Of a DNA stretch of 64,000 nucleotides, positions 54,590 to 64,000 are shown in pieces. Where the stretch lies: positions 47,117,527-47,181,526 of the forward strand of contig NC_081553.1 in assembly GCF_963082655.1 (NCBI RefSeq). Direction: 5' to 3'. The notes below the pieces were generated by a model. That model had not been told where the DNA came from. It ran no database searches and worked only from the letters and a program-made list of their open reading frames with translations. The DNA is from Stomoxys calcitrans (Eukaryota > Arthropoda > Insecta > Diptera > Muscidae). A program made the translations under genes and the position numbers. Numbering within the stretch: position 1 is the first letter of the stretch; each line of letters begins with the position of its first letter.

Positions 54590-55740
54590 TTGCGCGAAAA
54601 TGTCACTGAAATTTTTTCTTAAGAGAAAATGTCACTGAAATTTTGTCTTTAGAAAAAATTTAAAATTTCACTGAAATTTTGACTTTCGAGAAAATTTCAC
54701 TGAAATTTAGTCTTTAGAGGAAATTTCACTGAAATTTTGTCTTTAGAGGAAATTTCACTGAAATTTTGTCTTTAGAGGAAATTTTACTGAAATTTTGTCT
54801 TTAGAGGAAATTTTACTGAAATTTTGTCTTTAGAGGAAATTTCACTGAAATTTTGTCTTTAGAGGAAATTTCACTAAAATTTTGTCTTTCGAGAAAATTT
54901 CACTGAAATTTTGTCTTTAGAGGAAATTTCACTGAAATTTTGACTTTCGAGAAAATTTCACTAAAATTTTGTCTTTAGAGGAAATTTCACTGACATTTTG
55001 TCTTTAGAGGAAATTTCACTGAAATTTTGTCTTTAGAGGAAATTTCACTGAAATTTTGTCTTTAGAGGAAATTTCACTGAAATTTTGTCTTTAGAGGAAA
55101 TTTCACTGAAATTTTGTCTTTAGAGGAAATTTCACTAAAATTTTGTCTTTCGAGAAAATTTCACCGAAATTTTGTCTTTAGAGGAAATTTCACTGAAATT
55201 TTGTCTTTAGAGGAAATTTCACTGAAATTTTGTCTTTAGAGGAAATGTCACTGAAATTTTGTCTTTAGAGGAAATTACACTGAAATTTTGTCTTTAGAGG
55301 AAATTTCACTGAAATTTTGTTTTTAGAGGAAATTTCACTGAAAAAATTTAAAATTTCACTGAAATTTTGACTTTCGAGAAAATTTCACTAAAATTTTGTC
55401 TTTAGAGGAAATTTCACTGAAATTTTGTCTTTAGAGGAAATTTCACTGAAATTTTGTCTTTAGAGGAAATTTCACTCAAATTTTGTCTTAGAGGAAATTA
55501 CACTGAAATTTTGTCTTTAGAGGAAATTACACTGAAATTTTGTTATTAGATAATATTTCAGTGACATTTTGTTGTTAGGGAAAATTTCACTGAACTTCTG
55601 TCTCGAGGGAAAATTTCATTAAAATTTTGTCTTTAGAGAAAATTTTACTGAAATTATTTTGAGAGAATATTACATTTTGTCTTTAGAGAAATTTTCACTT
55701 AAATCACTGGAAAAATTTTTCTTAAAAGAAAATTTCATTG
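54590..55740. repeat. 29-bp minisatellite, about 37 copies
   Basis: The unit is GAAATTTCACTGAAATTT + TGTCTTTAGAG. Each unit holds a perfect 17-bp dyad (AAATTTCA C TGAAATTT). Most central units are identical; variants (TCGAG for TAGAG, CTAAAATTT for CTGAAATTT) recur in a patterned way. Units decay at both edges. Confidence 0.96.
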
Positions 55741-56639
55741 AATTGTCTTTTAAAAAAATCCCCCTTAAGGCCTTTTAACATCCCATCCCTCATTAAAACT
55801 GTCCTGCAACTTTATAACGCTACTGCAGCAGATAGCCTACCCATAGCAACATTGTACACGAATAGAAGAAGGAAAGAGCTATACAGACACACCCCATTTA
55901 ACTGGGGCATTACTTTGCTGTTGCTAAGGGTTGTTACAGCCAGTCAACAACGCCCGCTCTGTGTTCGTTATACCCATAGAGGAGGGTGATGCCAGCTCGC
56001 ATTCAGTAACTTTACTAAACAACCAGCAATGGTAACTGAAAATTCTGGGCTCCTGGTATTCCTTGGGCGTTACCTTACGAAGGGTTAAGATTCTTGATGG
56101 ACACATGTCTATTTGAAAGCGATTTCACTTCATTTCCAAAAAGGACGACACTGTTTTGCTTATTCGGCAAACAAAAGAATTAACTGTAAGGTTCTTTGAT
56201 TTCTGAACTCAAACACATACACACCTGCACGTACAATGGCTAAGAGGAAGAAATGCTGTTGTTTTATAAAGTTAACATAAATATTTTGTTCCGTGAATGG
56301 TTATAGAAGGCGGTGAGAAGGCGGTTAATATTTGTATAGAATGTCTTACTCTAGCTTTCCATTAGATGAGTTAGAGAACTTTGTATGCATGTCGTTCGTA
56401 AGGCCATACCTCTAAGGGGGTTCAATTGGGAGGTATTTACAGTATCTAAGAAAAAAATTTTCATTGGTAAAAGAGTTTAATTTTTAACAGCATTAGGGTG
56501 ACTGGAAACCGGTTTCACTGGTATTCGGTTTTTGTTTTGAAACCTTTTTTCCAGAAGACAAAATTTCTATGAAAAATTTCGTCTAAGGACAAAATTTCAA
56601 TGAAATTTTGTTACCAAAAGTCATTTGTTACCAAGACGG
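55741..56639. other. Unique spacer
   Basis: No gene is recognised. A few decayed minisatellite-like pieces (GACAAAATTTCAATGAAATT) lie at 56565-56612. The 83-aa frame at 55738-55989 has no domain. Confidence 0.45.
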
Positions 56640-56695
56640 ATTGACGGAGGGAGGGACATTGCTAGATCGTCTTAGAACTTTATGATGAACCAGAC
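56640..56695 (-). mobile_element. Helentron leader scrap
   Basis: GACGGAGGGAGGGACATTGCTAGATCGTCTTAGAACTTTATGATGA is the complement of part of the Helentron leader. It ends where the hAT-like terminus begins. Confidence 0.65.
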
Positions 56696-56700
56696 CCAAC

Positions 56701-56880
56701 CAGAGCGGCAAAGCGGGTCGCGGTTCGCAAAAACTCATAGTGAGGCTTTATTATGGCCATAATGTGGCGTTATTATGGTCTCCGTGGTCTCGGCTTTGTC
56801 AACTAAGCCGTCTGCCAATTAGAGCTGGCAAAATGTCGATGGTACTATCGATACTATAAACCAATGTCTGAAGGTGAGAT
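56701..56880 (+). mobile_element. hAT-like transposon end, left
   Basis: It begins CAGAGCGGCAAAGCG. Further in are CGCAAAAACTCA and, at 56811-56855, GCCAATTAGAGCTGGCAAAA, TGTCGATGG and TATCGATAC. The same series occurs inverted at 61905-62119. Termini starting CAGAG are typical of hAT elements such as hobo and Hermes. The flanking 8-mers of the two ends do not match, so they may come from two insertions. Confidence 0.7.
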
Positions 56881-57004
56881 TTTGAGCACCTAGATATATA
56901 GGGTTATTGGCCGAATTGGACCATGCTGAGTTTGGTATGTTAAAAGTCATAACGGAGTACATTGTGATATCACTGTAGCGACAGACCAAGGACTCTGATG
57001 GAAA

Positions 57005-57190
57005 TCAAACCCACGTAAACCACCTTTCGACAAAATCCGGTGAAAAATGCATACGTTATGCCCCATAGCAGCTATATCGAAATATGTTCCGATTTGGACC
57101 AAATACTAACAAGTTCAAGTCATTGTTCAATTGTGTATAACAAAATATTGATATTTTTAGTAACTATATCAAAAAATAAACCGACCTGAT
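57005..57190 (-). mobile_element. Helentron type A 3'-region fragment
   Basis: It carries the complements of the type-A 3' region: CGTAAACCACCTTTCGACAA, TTATGCCCCATAGCAGCTAT, GGACCAAATACTAACAAG and CAATTGTGTATAACAAAAT. The terminal hairpin is missing. Confidence 0.75.
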
Positions 57191-57197
57191 GGTAGTA

Positions 57198-57831
57198 AAG
57201 GGTGATTTTTTTGAGGTTAGGATTTTTATGCATTAGTATTTGACAGATCACGTGGGATTTCAGACATGGTGTCAAAGAGAAAGATGCTCAGTATGCTTTG
57301 ACATTTCATCATGAATAGACTTACTAACGAGCAACGCTTGCAAATCATTGAATTTTATTACCAAAATCAGTGTTCGGTTCGAAATGTGTTCATTCACCGT
57401 AACGTTGCGTCCAACAGCATCTTTGAAAAAATACGGTCCAATGATTCCACCAGCGTACAAACCACACCAAACAGTGCATTTTTCGGGATGCATGGGCAGT
57501 TCTTGAACGGCTTCTGGTTGCTCTTCACTCCAAATGCGGCAATTTTGCTTATTTACGTAGCCATTCAACCAGAAATGAGCCTCATCGCTGAACAAAATTT
57601 GTCAAAATTTGAACACATTTCGAACCGAACACTGATTTTGGTAATAAAATTCAATGATTTGCAAGCGTTGCTCGTTAGTAAGTCTATTCATGAATAAATG
57701 TCAAAGCATACTGAGCATCTTTCTCTTTGACACCATGTCTGAAATCCCACGTGATCTGTCAAATACTGAAATCCCACGTGATCTGTCAAATACTAATGCA
57801 TGAAAATCCTAACTTAAAAAAAATCACCCTT
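57198..57831. mobile_element. Foldback mariner-type element: two inverted 5' ends around antisense transposase
   Basis: It is flanked by TA (57196-57197, 57832-57833). The left arm 57198-57392 starts AAGGGTGATTTTTTTGAGG and includes MNRLTNEQRLQIIEFYYQNQ. The right arm 57610-57831 is its inverted copy plus a 27-bp direct duplication (ATCCCACGTGATCTGTCAAA occurs twice). Between them, on the minus strand, is SDEAHFWLNGYVNKQNCRIW through LPMHPEKCTVWCGLY to YFFKDAVGRNVTVNE, a separate central piece of the same transposase family as at 6.4 and 15.5 kb. Both ends of the element are therefore 5' ends. No complete enzyme is encoded. Confidence 0.95.
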
Positions 57832-57833
57832 TA

Positions 57834-58365
57834 GTTTGTCCGTCAAATCAAATGACAACAATACGCGCCTCAGCCAAATCATCTTCACCTGTTTAATAAT
57901 GCAGCCGAAACTACGAAAATAACAACAATAAACCATCGCTAACTGCACCGGGGCAGACCGGCAGCACTCGCGAATCGTTTGTTATTTTTTTTCCACCACT
58001 CAAAGGGCTTTTATGTCTTTCTGCTTGTGGTGTATTCGTTGACCCTTTCCTTTCCCGCTTCGTGTGCAGTGGTTGACGCTCCTGTCGCTGTCAACCCGCT
58101 GTTTAAGGCATAACACTAAACAGTAGGGGTATTCACGGCGATAAGAGAGCAGGTTTGATCACGTTTAATATTTCTGATTGACACAATTTTTGGTGAGTTT
58201 AGAATACGTTTTGCCAACAAACGAGGGTTACGTTCGAACTTTTTCGCGGTATATTCCCTCGTTCATTATCATCAACCTGATGTCCTCGCTTTATGTAAAA
58301 CCCAGGTAGGTAAGAATTCTCATCCACAGGGTTTTCACATTCCAGGGTATCACACTCTATCTATT
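57834..58365. other. Unique spacer
   Basis: No recognised element or gene in about 530 bp between the foldback element and LINE-II. The last 170 bp may be decayed LINE-II upstream sequence, but I cannot read a protein there. Confidence 0.4.
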
Positions 58366-59965
58366 TTTAAAGTTATTGCTACTCCGAGGGGAAGCAAGAG
58401 CTTTTGGTCATTCGTAAAAAGAGTAAAGGGCAACACATCGGCAATCCCAACTCATGCTAAGGATGATCAGGTAATCACTGACCCGGTTGATAAGGATAAT
58501 CTACTCGCTGAAATGTTTGCGGAAAATTCTTCGTTGCCGTTTAGCAATCAACCACTTCTCGTTATTGATAGTGTACCAAGTTCGATGCCTCAGATATTCT
58601 TTCGAACACGTGGAGTTAAAAGGGTCCTTATGGATCTCGACGTTAATAAATCTCCGGGCCCGGACGGTATATCAACGGTATATGTTCTTTGACGCTTGCT
58701 CGTCCACTACGCAACGGAGTTTTCCCGGCTCGTTGGAAGGTTGCGAACGTTCAGGCCATCCCCAAAAAAGGTGGGGCGAATAACCCTGCGAATTACCGGC
58801 CAATTGCGATATGCTCAGCGCTCTCCAAGTTTATGGAGAGTATGGTTAACCATCATCTTGTCAGATACTTAGAGTCCAATGGCCTTCTTAGCGGGAGACC
58901 TAATGGCATTTTTGTCGGAACGATGGAGTCGCTCTTTCCACCAGTTTGGTGAGTGTCAGGTCGTGGCTCTGGATATCTCCAAGGCATTTGATAGGGTTCA
59001 GGCACGGTGCACTTTTATCAAAGCTTTTCGCTTTTGGAGTCGGTAATAACTTCGTTCAATTTATATTGAGCTTTCTCAGAGATCACACTATAAGAGTTGT
59101 TGTAGATGGGTTCTCCTCAGATGAGTATACATTGACCACAGGTGTACCACAAGGCTCTGTCCCCTTCCCTTTCCCCTTCCCTTTTTCTTATCTTCATTGA
59201 CGATCTATTGGGTCAGACTTCGAATCCAGTCTACTCATATGTCGATGACAGTAGTCTGTGATTCATATTCATTCGATCAAAGGCCCAGTCATCAAGAAAT
59301 TGTGGAGGAGGAGGCGCATTATGGATCAAATGCTCTCCCAGTATTCGAAGTGTGGAAAGAAGCATTCAAGTGTTTGTGCTTTCTTGAGCGGTGCAATAAA
59401 TATTTCACCTCTTTTGATCTTCTCAATGTCTTTACTACCTTCATCAGGCATAGGATAGAATATAACTCTCATATATGGGCAGGAGCTCCAAAATCATCCT
59501 TGGAGCTACTTGAACGGGTTGAACGGAGAGCGATGGTGTTGATTGGAGAAGATAGGGTATCCAACTCTATTGCTTCTCTTGAACATCGTCGGAATGTGGG
59601 TAGCGTTGTATTCCTCTATCGTTATTTTCATGGCGTGTGTTCAAGGGATATTCGTCTTCTTATCCCTGACGTTAGGATGTTCTCCAGGAATACAAGACTT
59701 GCCAGAAACTCGCACCCGTTTGTAATTGATTTGCCATTCGACCGAACAATGTATTACCGAGAAAATTCATTTTTCGCCCGAACCATTCGTATGTGGTATC
59801 GACTTCCGGCTAATGTCTTTCCCACCGACATTGACGTTCAGAAGTTAAAGACGAATATCAATAAACACTAATCCCTCTTTCCCCCTCCAACCCTTAACTT
59901 TCCTAATTGCCAACACAATGCACTGCATATATAAGGGGACATCCCCTACGTGTTGGTTACGTGAG
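58366..59965 (+). pseudogene. LINE-II copy 3: longest RT copy
   Basis: It begins in the linker before RT (RGSKSFWSFVKRVKGNTSAI, DPVDKDNLLAEMFAENSSLP). It then reads VLMDLDVNKSPGPDGIST, WKVANVQAIPKKGGANNPAN, YRPIAICSALSKFMESMVNH, WISPRHLIG, FGVGNNFVQFILSFLRDHTI and TTGVPQGSVPFPFPFP, and the active site SYVDDSSL (FADD in the sister copies). A deletion joins QMLSQ to VFEVWKEAFKCL. The last frame (59197-59871, 224 aa) ends LKTNINKH. The 3' UTR has ACTGCATATATAAGGGGACA. Several frameshifts separate the blocks. Confidence 0.9.
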
Positions 59966-59971
59966 AAAAAA

Positions 59972-60435
59972 AAACGACACGAATGTCAAAAAGCCTTACA
60001 TAAGTCACTGTGTCAAATTTCAGTGCAATTGGATTATAAATGCGCCTTTCATGGGACCAAAACCTTAAATCGGGAGATCGGTCTATATGGCAGCTGTATC
60101 CAAATCTGGACCGATCTGGGCCAAATTGAGGTAGGATATCGAAGGACCTAACACAACTCACTGTCCCAAATTTTGGCGGAATCACACAATAAATGCGCCT
60201 TTTATGGGCCCAAGACCTTAAGAGATCGGTCTATATGGCAGCTATATCCTAATTTGGACCGATCGGGGCCAAGTTAAAGAAGGATGTATACTGGCCTAAC
60301 ACAACTCACTGTCCCAAATTTCAGCAAATCGAATAATAAATGTGGGTAATTAATTGACCTAAGACCCTGAATCGGCGGATCGGTCTATATGGGGGCTATG
60401 TCAAGAAATAGTCCGATTAAGTCCATCTTCGAGCT
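59972..60435 (-). mobile_element. Helentron type A, internal units only
   Basis: About three reversed units (GAGATCGGTCTATATGGCAG, AACACAACTCACTGTCCCAA, CATTTATTGTCC-type complements). Both ends are missing. It begins directly after the LINE-II 3' tail. Confidence 0.85.
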
Positions 60436-60828
60436 TTCAACGGTAGAAAAACACGACGAACATTTGGCTCATCATGTGCTGGTTCAACTGCAATTGCAAT
60501 GGACATTAACATACCATTGCCGACTCGTGTACTCGCGTGGACTTGCATGTAACCGAAGGCTTTCCTTGGGGCAAGGGTTTTGGACACTCTTTGCAAGTAA
60601 ACTCATTGATCCTCTTTTGGGCCGATGTAATGTGGTTTCTTAGGTTAACTTGCTGGTAATAGAATTTGCCGCAGAATCAAATCATTTGCCAGCAGTATAT
60701 ATGAACTTGTTGGGTGATAATGTCTGATTTGTCCCTGAGTTCCTTCAGGCAGACGACCCCCTTATAACTTGTCCAAGGAAGGTTGCTTAACGTTTCATTG
60801 GTCAGCTTTTCTATGATCCTTCGAAATA
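60436..60828. other. Unique spacer
   Basis: No recognised element or gene. An 84-aa frame at 60389-60643 starts in Helentron units and has no domain. Confidence 0.4.
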
Positions 60829-61850
60829 ATTTTATACCCTCCACCATAGGATGGGGGTATATTAATTTTGTCATTCTGTTTGTAACTCCTCGAAATATTC
60901 TTCTAAGACCCCCTGATACAGCTCTTGATCGTCATGACATTTTAAGTCGAACTAGTCATGCCCGTCCGTCCGTCTGTCTGTCGAAAGCACGCTAACTTTC
61001 GAAGGAGTAAAGCTAGCCGCTTGAAATTTTGCACAAGTACTTCTTATTAGTGTAGGTCGGTTGGGATTGTGAATGGGCTACAACGGTTCATGTTTTGATA
61101 TAGCTGCCATATAACCCTATCTTGGATTTTGACTCCTTGAGCCACTAGAGGGCACAATTCTTATCCGATTTGGCTGAAATTTTGCATGAGGTGTTTCATT
61201 ATGACTTCCAATAACTGTGCTGAGTATGGTCTAAATCGGTCCATAACCTGATATAGATGACATATAAACCTATCTGGGGTCTTGACATCTTGAGCGTCTA
61301 GAGGGTGCAATTTCTACCCGATTTGGCTGAAATTTTGCACGACGTGTAAGGTTATGACTTCCAATAACTGTGCTAAGTTTGGTCTTAATCAGTTCATAAC
61401 CTGATATAGCTGCCATATAAACCCATCTTGAATTTTGACTTCTTGAGCCGCTAGAGGGCGCAATTTTTATTCGATTTGGCTGAAATTTTGCATGACGTGC
61501 TATTTGTTTGACTTCTAATATCTGTGCCAAAATTGGTTCAAATCGGTCCATAGCCTTATATAGCTGCCATATAATCCCATCTGGGGTCATGACTTCTTGA
61601 GCCTCCAGAGGGCGTAATTATTATCCGATTTGGTTGAATTTTTGTATAACGGCTTTTCCCATTACCTTCAACATACGTGCCAAATGTGGTCCGAATCGGT
61701 GTATAGCCTGATACAGCTCCCATATAAACCGCTCTCTCTATTTTACTCCTTGATCCCCTAAAGGGCGCAAGTCTTACTCAAATTGGCTGAAATTTTACTC
61801 TAAGACTTCAATATTCAAATATGGTTCGAATCGGACCATAATTTGTTTAT
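60829..61850 (+). mobile_element. Helentron type B lacking its 3' end
   Basis: It starts TTTTATACCCTCCACCATAGG. The leader has GCCCGTCCGTCCGTCTG and AAGCACGCTAACTTTCGAAG. Units carry TTGACTTCTTGAGCC and AGAGGGCGCAATTTTTATTC. The sequence ends near 61850 without hairpin or ACTTGTT terminus. Confidence 0.9.
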
Positions 61851-61904
61851 TTCTTGTTTTATTTTTCAAATACTAAGAACTTGAGACTTCAGTCCGTATA
61901 TTTT

Positions 61905-62119
61905 TGTTTTGCTTTAAAGTTACTGAAATTAACGATATTATCGATAGTTATCGATATTTTATTGAAAAGTATCGAACATATCGATTGTTACGACCATCGA
62001 TAGTTTGCCAGCTCTACTGCCAATATCTTGGTTAGAATGTGAGTTTTCGCGATACTAGCACTCTACGTAACGTTGGCGGCTTGGTAGCAAACCCTTTGAC
62101 CAAACGCTTTGCCGCTCTG
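61905..62119 (-). mobile_element. hAT-like transposon end, right (inverted)
   Basis: It ends CGCTTTGCCGCTCTG at 62119. Inside are GTGAGTTTTCGCGATA, GCCAGCTCTACTGCCAATAT and a cluster of TATCGAT motifs (61936-61957, 61995-62003). It mirrors the left end at 56701-56880 with similar spacing (about 94 versus 113 bp from the tip to the GCCAAT/AGAGCTGGC block). Confidence 0.7.
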
Positions 62120-63785
62120 TGCACATTGTTTACCGGTAATTTTGGCCAGTTTTTTTTCTCATTGAAGATTTTTTTCTTAATGAACAATGAAGGCAATACT
62201 GCTTAAACTTTTCCTTGATTGTAAAGCTGTTACATATATGAATAGCTTAACTCGTGCAACCGGTTCTTATCAATCCACTAACCATCACTCTTGTCATAAT
62301 CCTTGAATAATATCCATTTCATTTGTTGCGAAATCATATCAAATTCACATTGTACTACACCCCGTGGGAGGTTCAAAGGCCTTGGCTGAGAATCCACCCA
62401 TACATACAATTCAACCACAAACAACCATAAAAAATATCACAAACCCTCCTCTCACTATGGCTGTGTGTAAGCAACCAAGCCATCCACAAATTCACTAAAA
62501 CCACCCTTAATGTGCCACGAATACCACGCTCCTTTCATTGTTTAGAACATTTCTTTTAGTTCATTGAGTCCGTTTTCTTGTCATCCATGCTGTTGTTGCT
62601 TGCCATCAAACATCCATAAGTATGACTCATGCGGGAATTTACCATTTTACCATGCATGTTTAACAGAATTTTGGACTGGTCTTGTTTTTCTGAATGCCTG
62701 ATAATAGGAACTGCAAAGAATTTGCTTTATTTTAACGCTAACCTAATGGAATTCCATGGTGCATGACTATGAAAATGTTCTTTTATCGCAAACAATTAAG
62801 GGTAAGTCAGAAATTAAAAATAATTCAGCGAAACTCTGGCGGTGAGTAGTAAAACTAATTTGCAGTTACTTGCTGAAAACTCAACTAAATACAAACGCAA
62901 CGTGAGAACTTAATTTGAAGTCGTGCTGCTCTAGCGGAGAAACGTGGTGGAAGTACTGTGCCATGTGAGAAATGTAGTGGTAGTACTGTCCTATGTACTA
63001 ACTAAAGGTCCAATGGGTTGATGATGTTATTCACCGCTAGAGGGTGAGAGGTAAAAGGATGAATATCCTAAAGACATACCATTATGAATGGTGTATTACT
63101 TTCCTTAGGATATATTGATGACACAACTAGATACATGATTGTGAATGGTAATTATCGCTCTACTACTGTGAATGTTTATTACAGAACTATTTTAGCAAAG
63201 TCGAGAACCACTTAAAACTTTCCTATCACAAGTTAAGAGAAGGGTGGACCACAACAGAAAACACTCACGATTTTAGCGTAACAGTTTCTCCCATACCGGC
63301 GCTTAATTATCCCTTACGCGTACGAGTAAAGTAGAGGTAATAATAGAGCTCAAAAGGATAAGTTATAGTTGAACTCAAAATAATAAGTTGCATATATATT
63401 TCAGCAAAATCGAACAAGTGCAATACACTGATAGAAAAAGTATGTTTCTTTGCCAATACCCCCTGCTATTATTTTGTTCGCGTCATTGGCAAAGATTTTT
63501 TTTCATTTTAATACCATTTGGTATCAATTCAATACCAGACAAAGTAGGCTATTAAGAATTGAAGGCATCACATTTGTATTCTTGTCATCGCGCCAGATGT
63601 TTTGTTGAGCTATGAACTTAAAATATTGTCGCGATTATAAATTATCTGTTAAACAAATAAATAAAATGTTTTAATACAATTTGAGCACATTGAACTATGT
63701 AGAATAGGTGGGGCAAGCGACAGAATGTGTTTAGCATTTAAGGAAAATAATGTGACTTTGCATTTCCTATGACATTGCCAGATTT
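62120..63785. other. Unique spacer
   Basis: About 1.67 kb of AT-rich DNA, no recognised element. A small duplication (AGAAACGTGGTGGAAGTACT / AGAAATGTAGTGGTAGTACT) lies at 62938-62988. Short frames have no domain. Confidence 0.45.
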
Positions 63786-63845
63786 TCACGTAAAGTAAAA
63801 GGTATAAAGTTCGGCCGTGCCAACATTGGATACCCACCACCATGG
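63786..63845 (-). mobile_element. Helentron 3' end remnant
   Basis: AAGTAAAAGGTATAAAGTTCGGCCGTGCC..CCCACCACCATGG is the complement of the 3' terminus with an imperfect hairpin. No units follow. Confidence 0.8.
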
Positions 63846-63863
63846 CTTAATTAATCATCCTAT

Positions 63864-64000
63864 TTTTTATACCCACCACCGAAGGATGGGGTATATTCAT
63901 TTTGTCATTCCGTTTGCAACATATCGAAATATCCATTTCCGACCTTATGAAGTATATATATTCTTGATCGTCGTAAAAATCTGGGACGATGCAGCCACGT
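63864..64000 (+). mobile_element. Helentron type A, young subfamily, cut by window end
   Basis: TTTTTTATACCCACCACCGAAG and the leader through AGTATATATATTCTTGATCG; it runs off the window. It is close to the leaders at 33.3, 34.9 and 40.2 kb. Confidence 0.92.

Noticed and set aside
54590..55740. A CRISPR-like array
   Set aside because: The 29-bp units are contiguous with no unique spacers. It is a minisatellite.
43131..59965. RT genes as a possible retron, DGR or other defence system
   Set aside because: The motifs and organisation are those of insect non-LTR retrotransposons, all frameshifted. No msr/msd or variable-repeat structure is present, and the window is eukaryotic.

Overview
This is eukaryotic DNA from a fly, most probably a calyptrate dipteran of the Musca/Stomoxys kind. 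The evidence is the dominant repeat, a Helentron of the DINE-1 type with a leader like that of Drosophila DINE-1/INE-1 (TATAAAGTATATATATTC..TTGATC, then a GTCCGTCCGTCTGTC block). Its 3' end carries the hairpin GTTCGGCCCGGCCGAAC followed by TTTTTACTTGTT. The species call is an inference. I see no convincing host gene, no genuine tRNA or rRNA gene, no CRISPR array and no bacterial or phage feature. The window looks like intergenic or deep intronic DNA built from nested transposable elements and their decayed proteins.

Layout. (1) Helentrons with internal tandem repeats lie throughout (1-5900, 13.4 kb, 16.3 kb, 19.3-22.3 kb, 23.8-26.8 kb, 31.3-32.5 kb, 33.3-36.5 kb, 37.4-38.8 kb, 40.2-41.9 kb, 59.9-61.9 kb, 63.8-64.0 kb). 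Type A starts ATACCCACCACC and type B starts ATACCCTCCACC; both have internal units of 153 bp. A third array type (C, about 125 bp) sits inside composite copies. (2) Five copies of a roughly 235-bp TA-flanked MITE with TIR TTGGGTTGCCCAAAAAG are at 0.9, 1.9, 3.4, 32.6 and 36.7 kb. (3) A tRNA-derived SINE occurs at least ten times, down to a 43-bp stub with perfect target duplications. (4) Dead non-LTR retrotransposons fall into four groups: LINE-I (RNase H, zinc knuckle; 10.3-12.0, 13.1-13.4 and 16.6-19.1 kb), LINE-II (CR1/Jockey-like RT; 43.1, 51.8 and 58.4 kb), LINE-III (RNase H type; 38.8, 46.7, 47.2-49.9 and 52.8-53.9 kb) and LINE-IV (8.7-10.3 kb). An RTE-like C-terminal scrap lies at 37.1 kb. 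(5) Mariner-superfamily elements with a DD41D-like spacing are at 6.0-7.2 and 14.8-16.0 kb, and a related foldback element is at 57.2-57.8 kb. (6) There are two large minisatellites whose monomers are themselves dyad-symmetric: a hairpin array of about 32 bp (42.4-45.8 kb, split by LINE-II) and a 29-bp array (54.6-55.7 kb). (7) Two oppositely oriented ends of a hAT-like element (CAGAGCGGCAAAGCG) at 56.70 and 62.12 kb bracket 5.4 kb of nested insertions.

Nothing here works as a pathway. What the window records is element biology: non-autonomous elements sharing deletion breakpoints, Helentrons inserted head-to-tail, tandem amplification inside elements, and short inverted duplications. The best candidates for something not commonly described are the composite A+C Helentron seen twice on opposite strands, the hairpin-monomer minisatellite, the foldback mariner with antisense transposase between its arms, and the 65-bp perfect palindrome in a LINE RNase H region.
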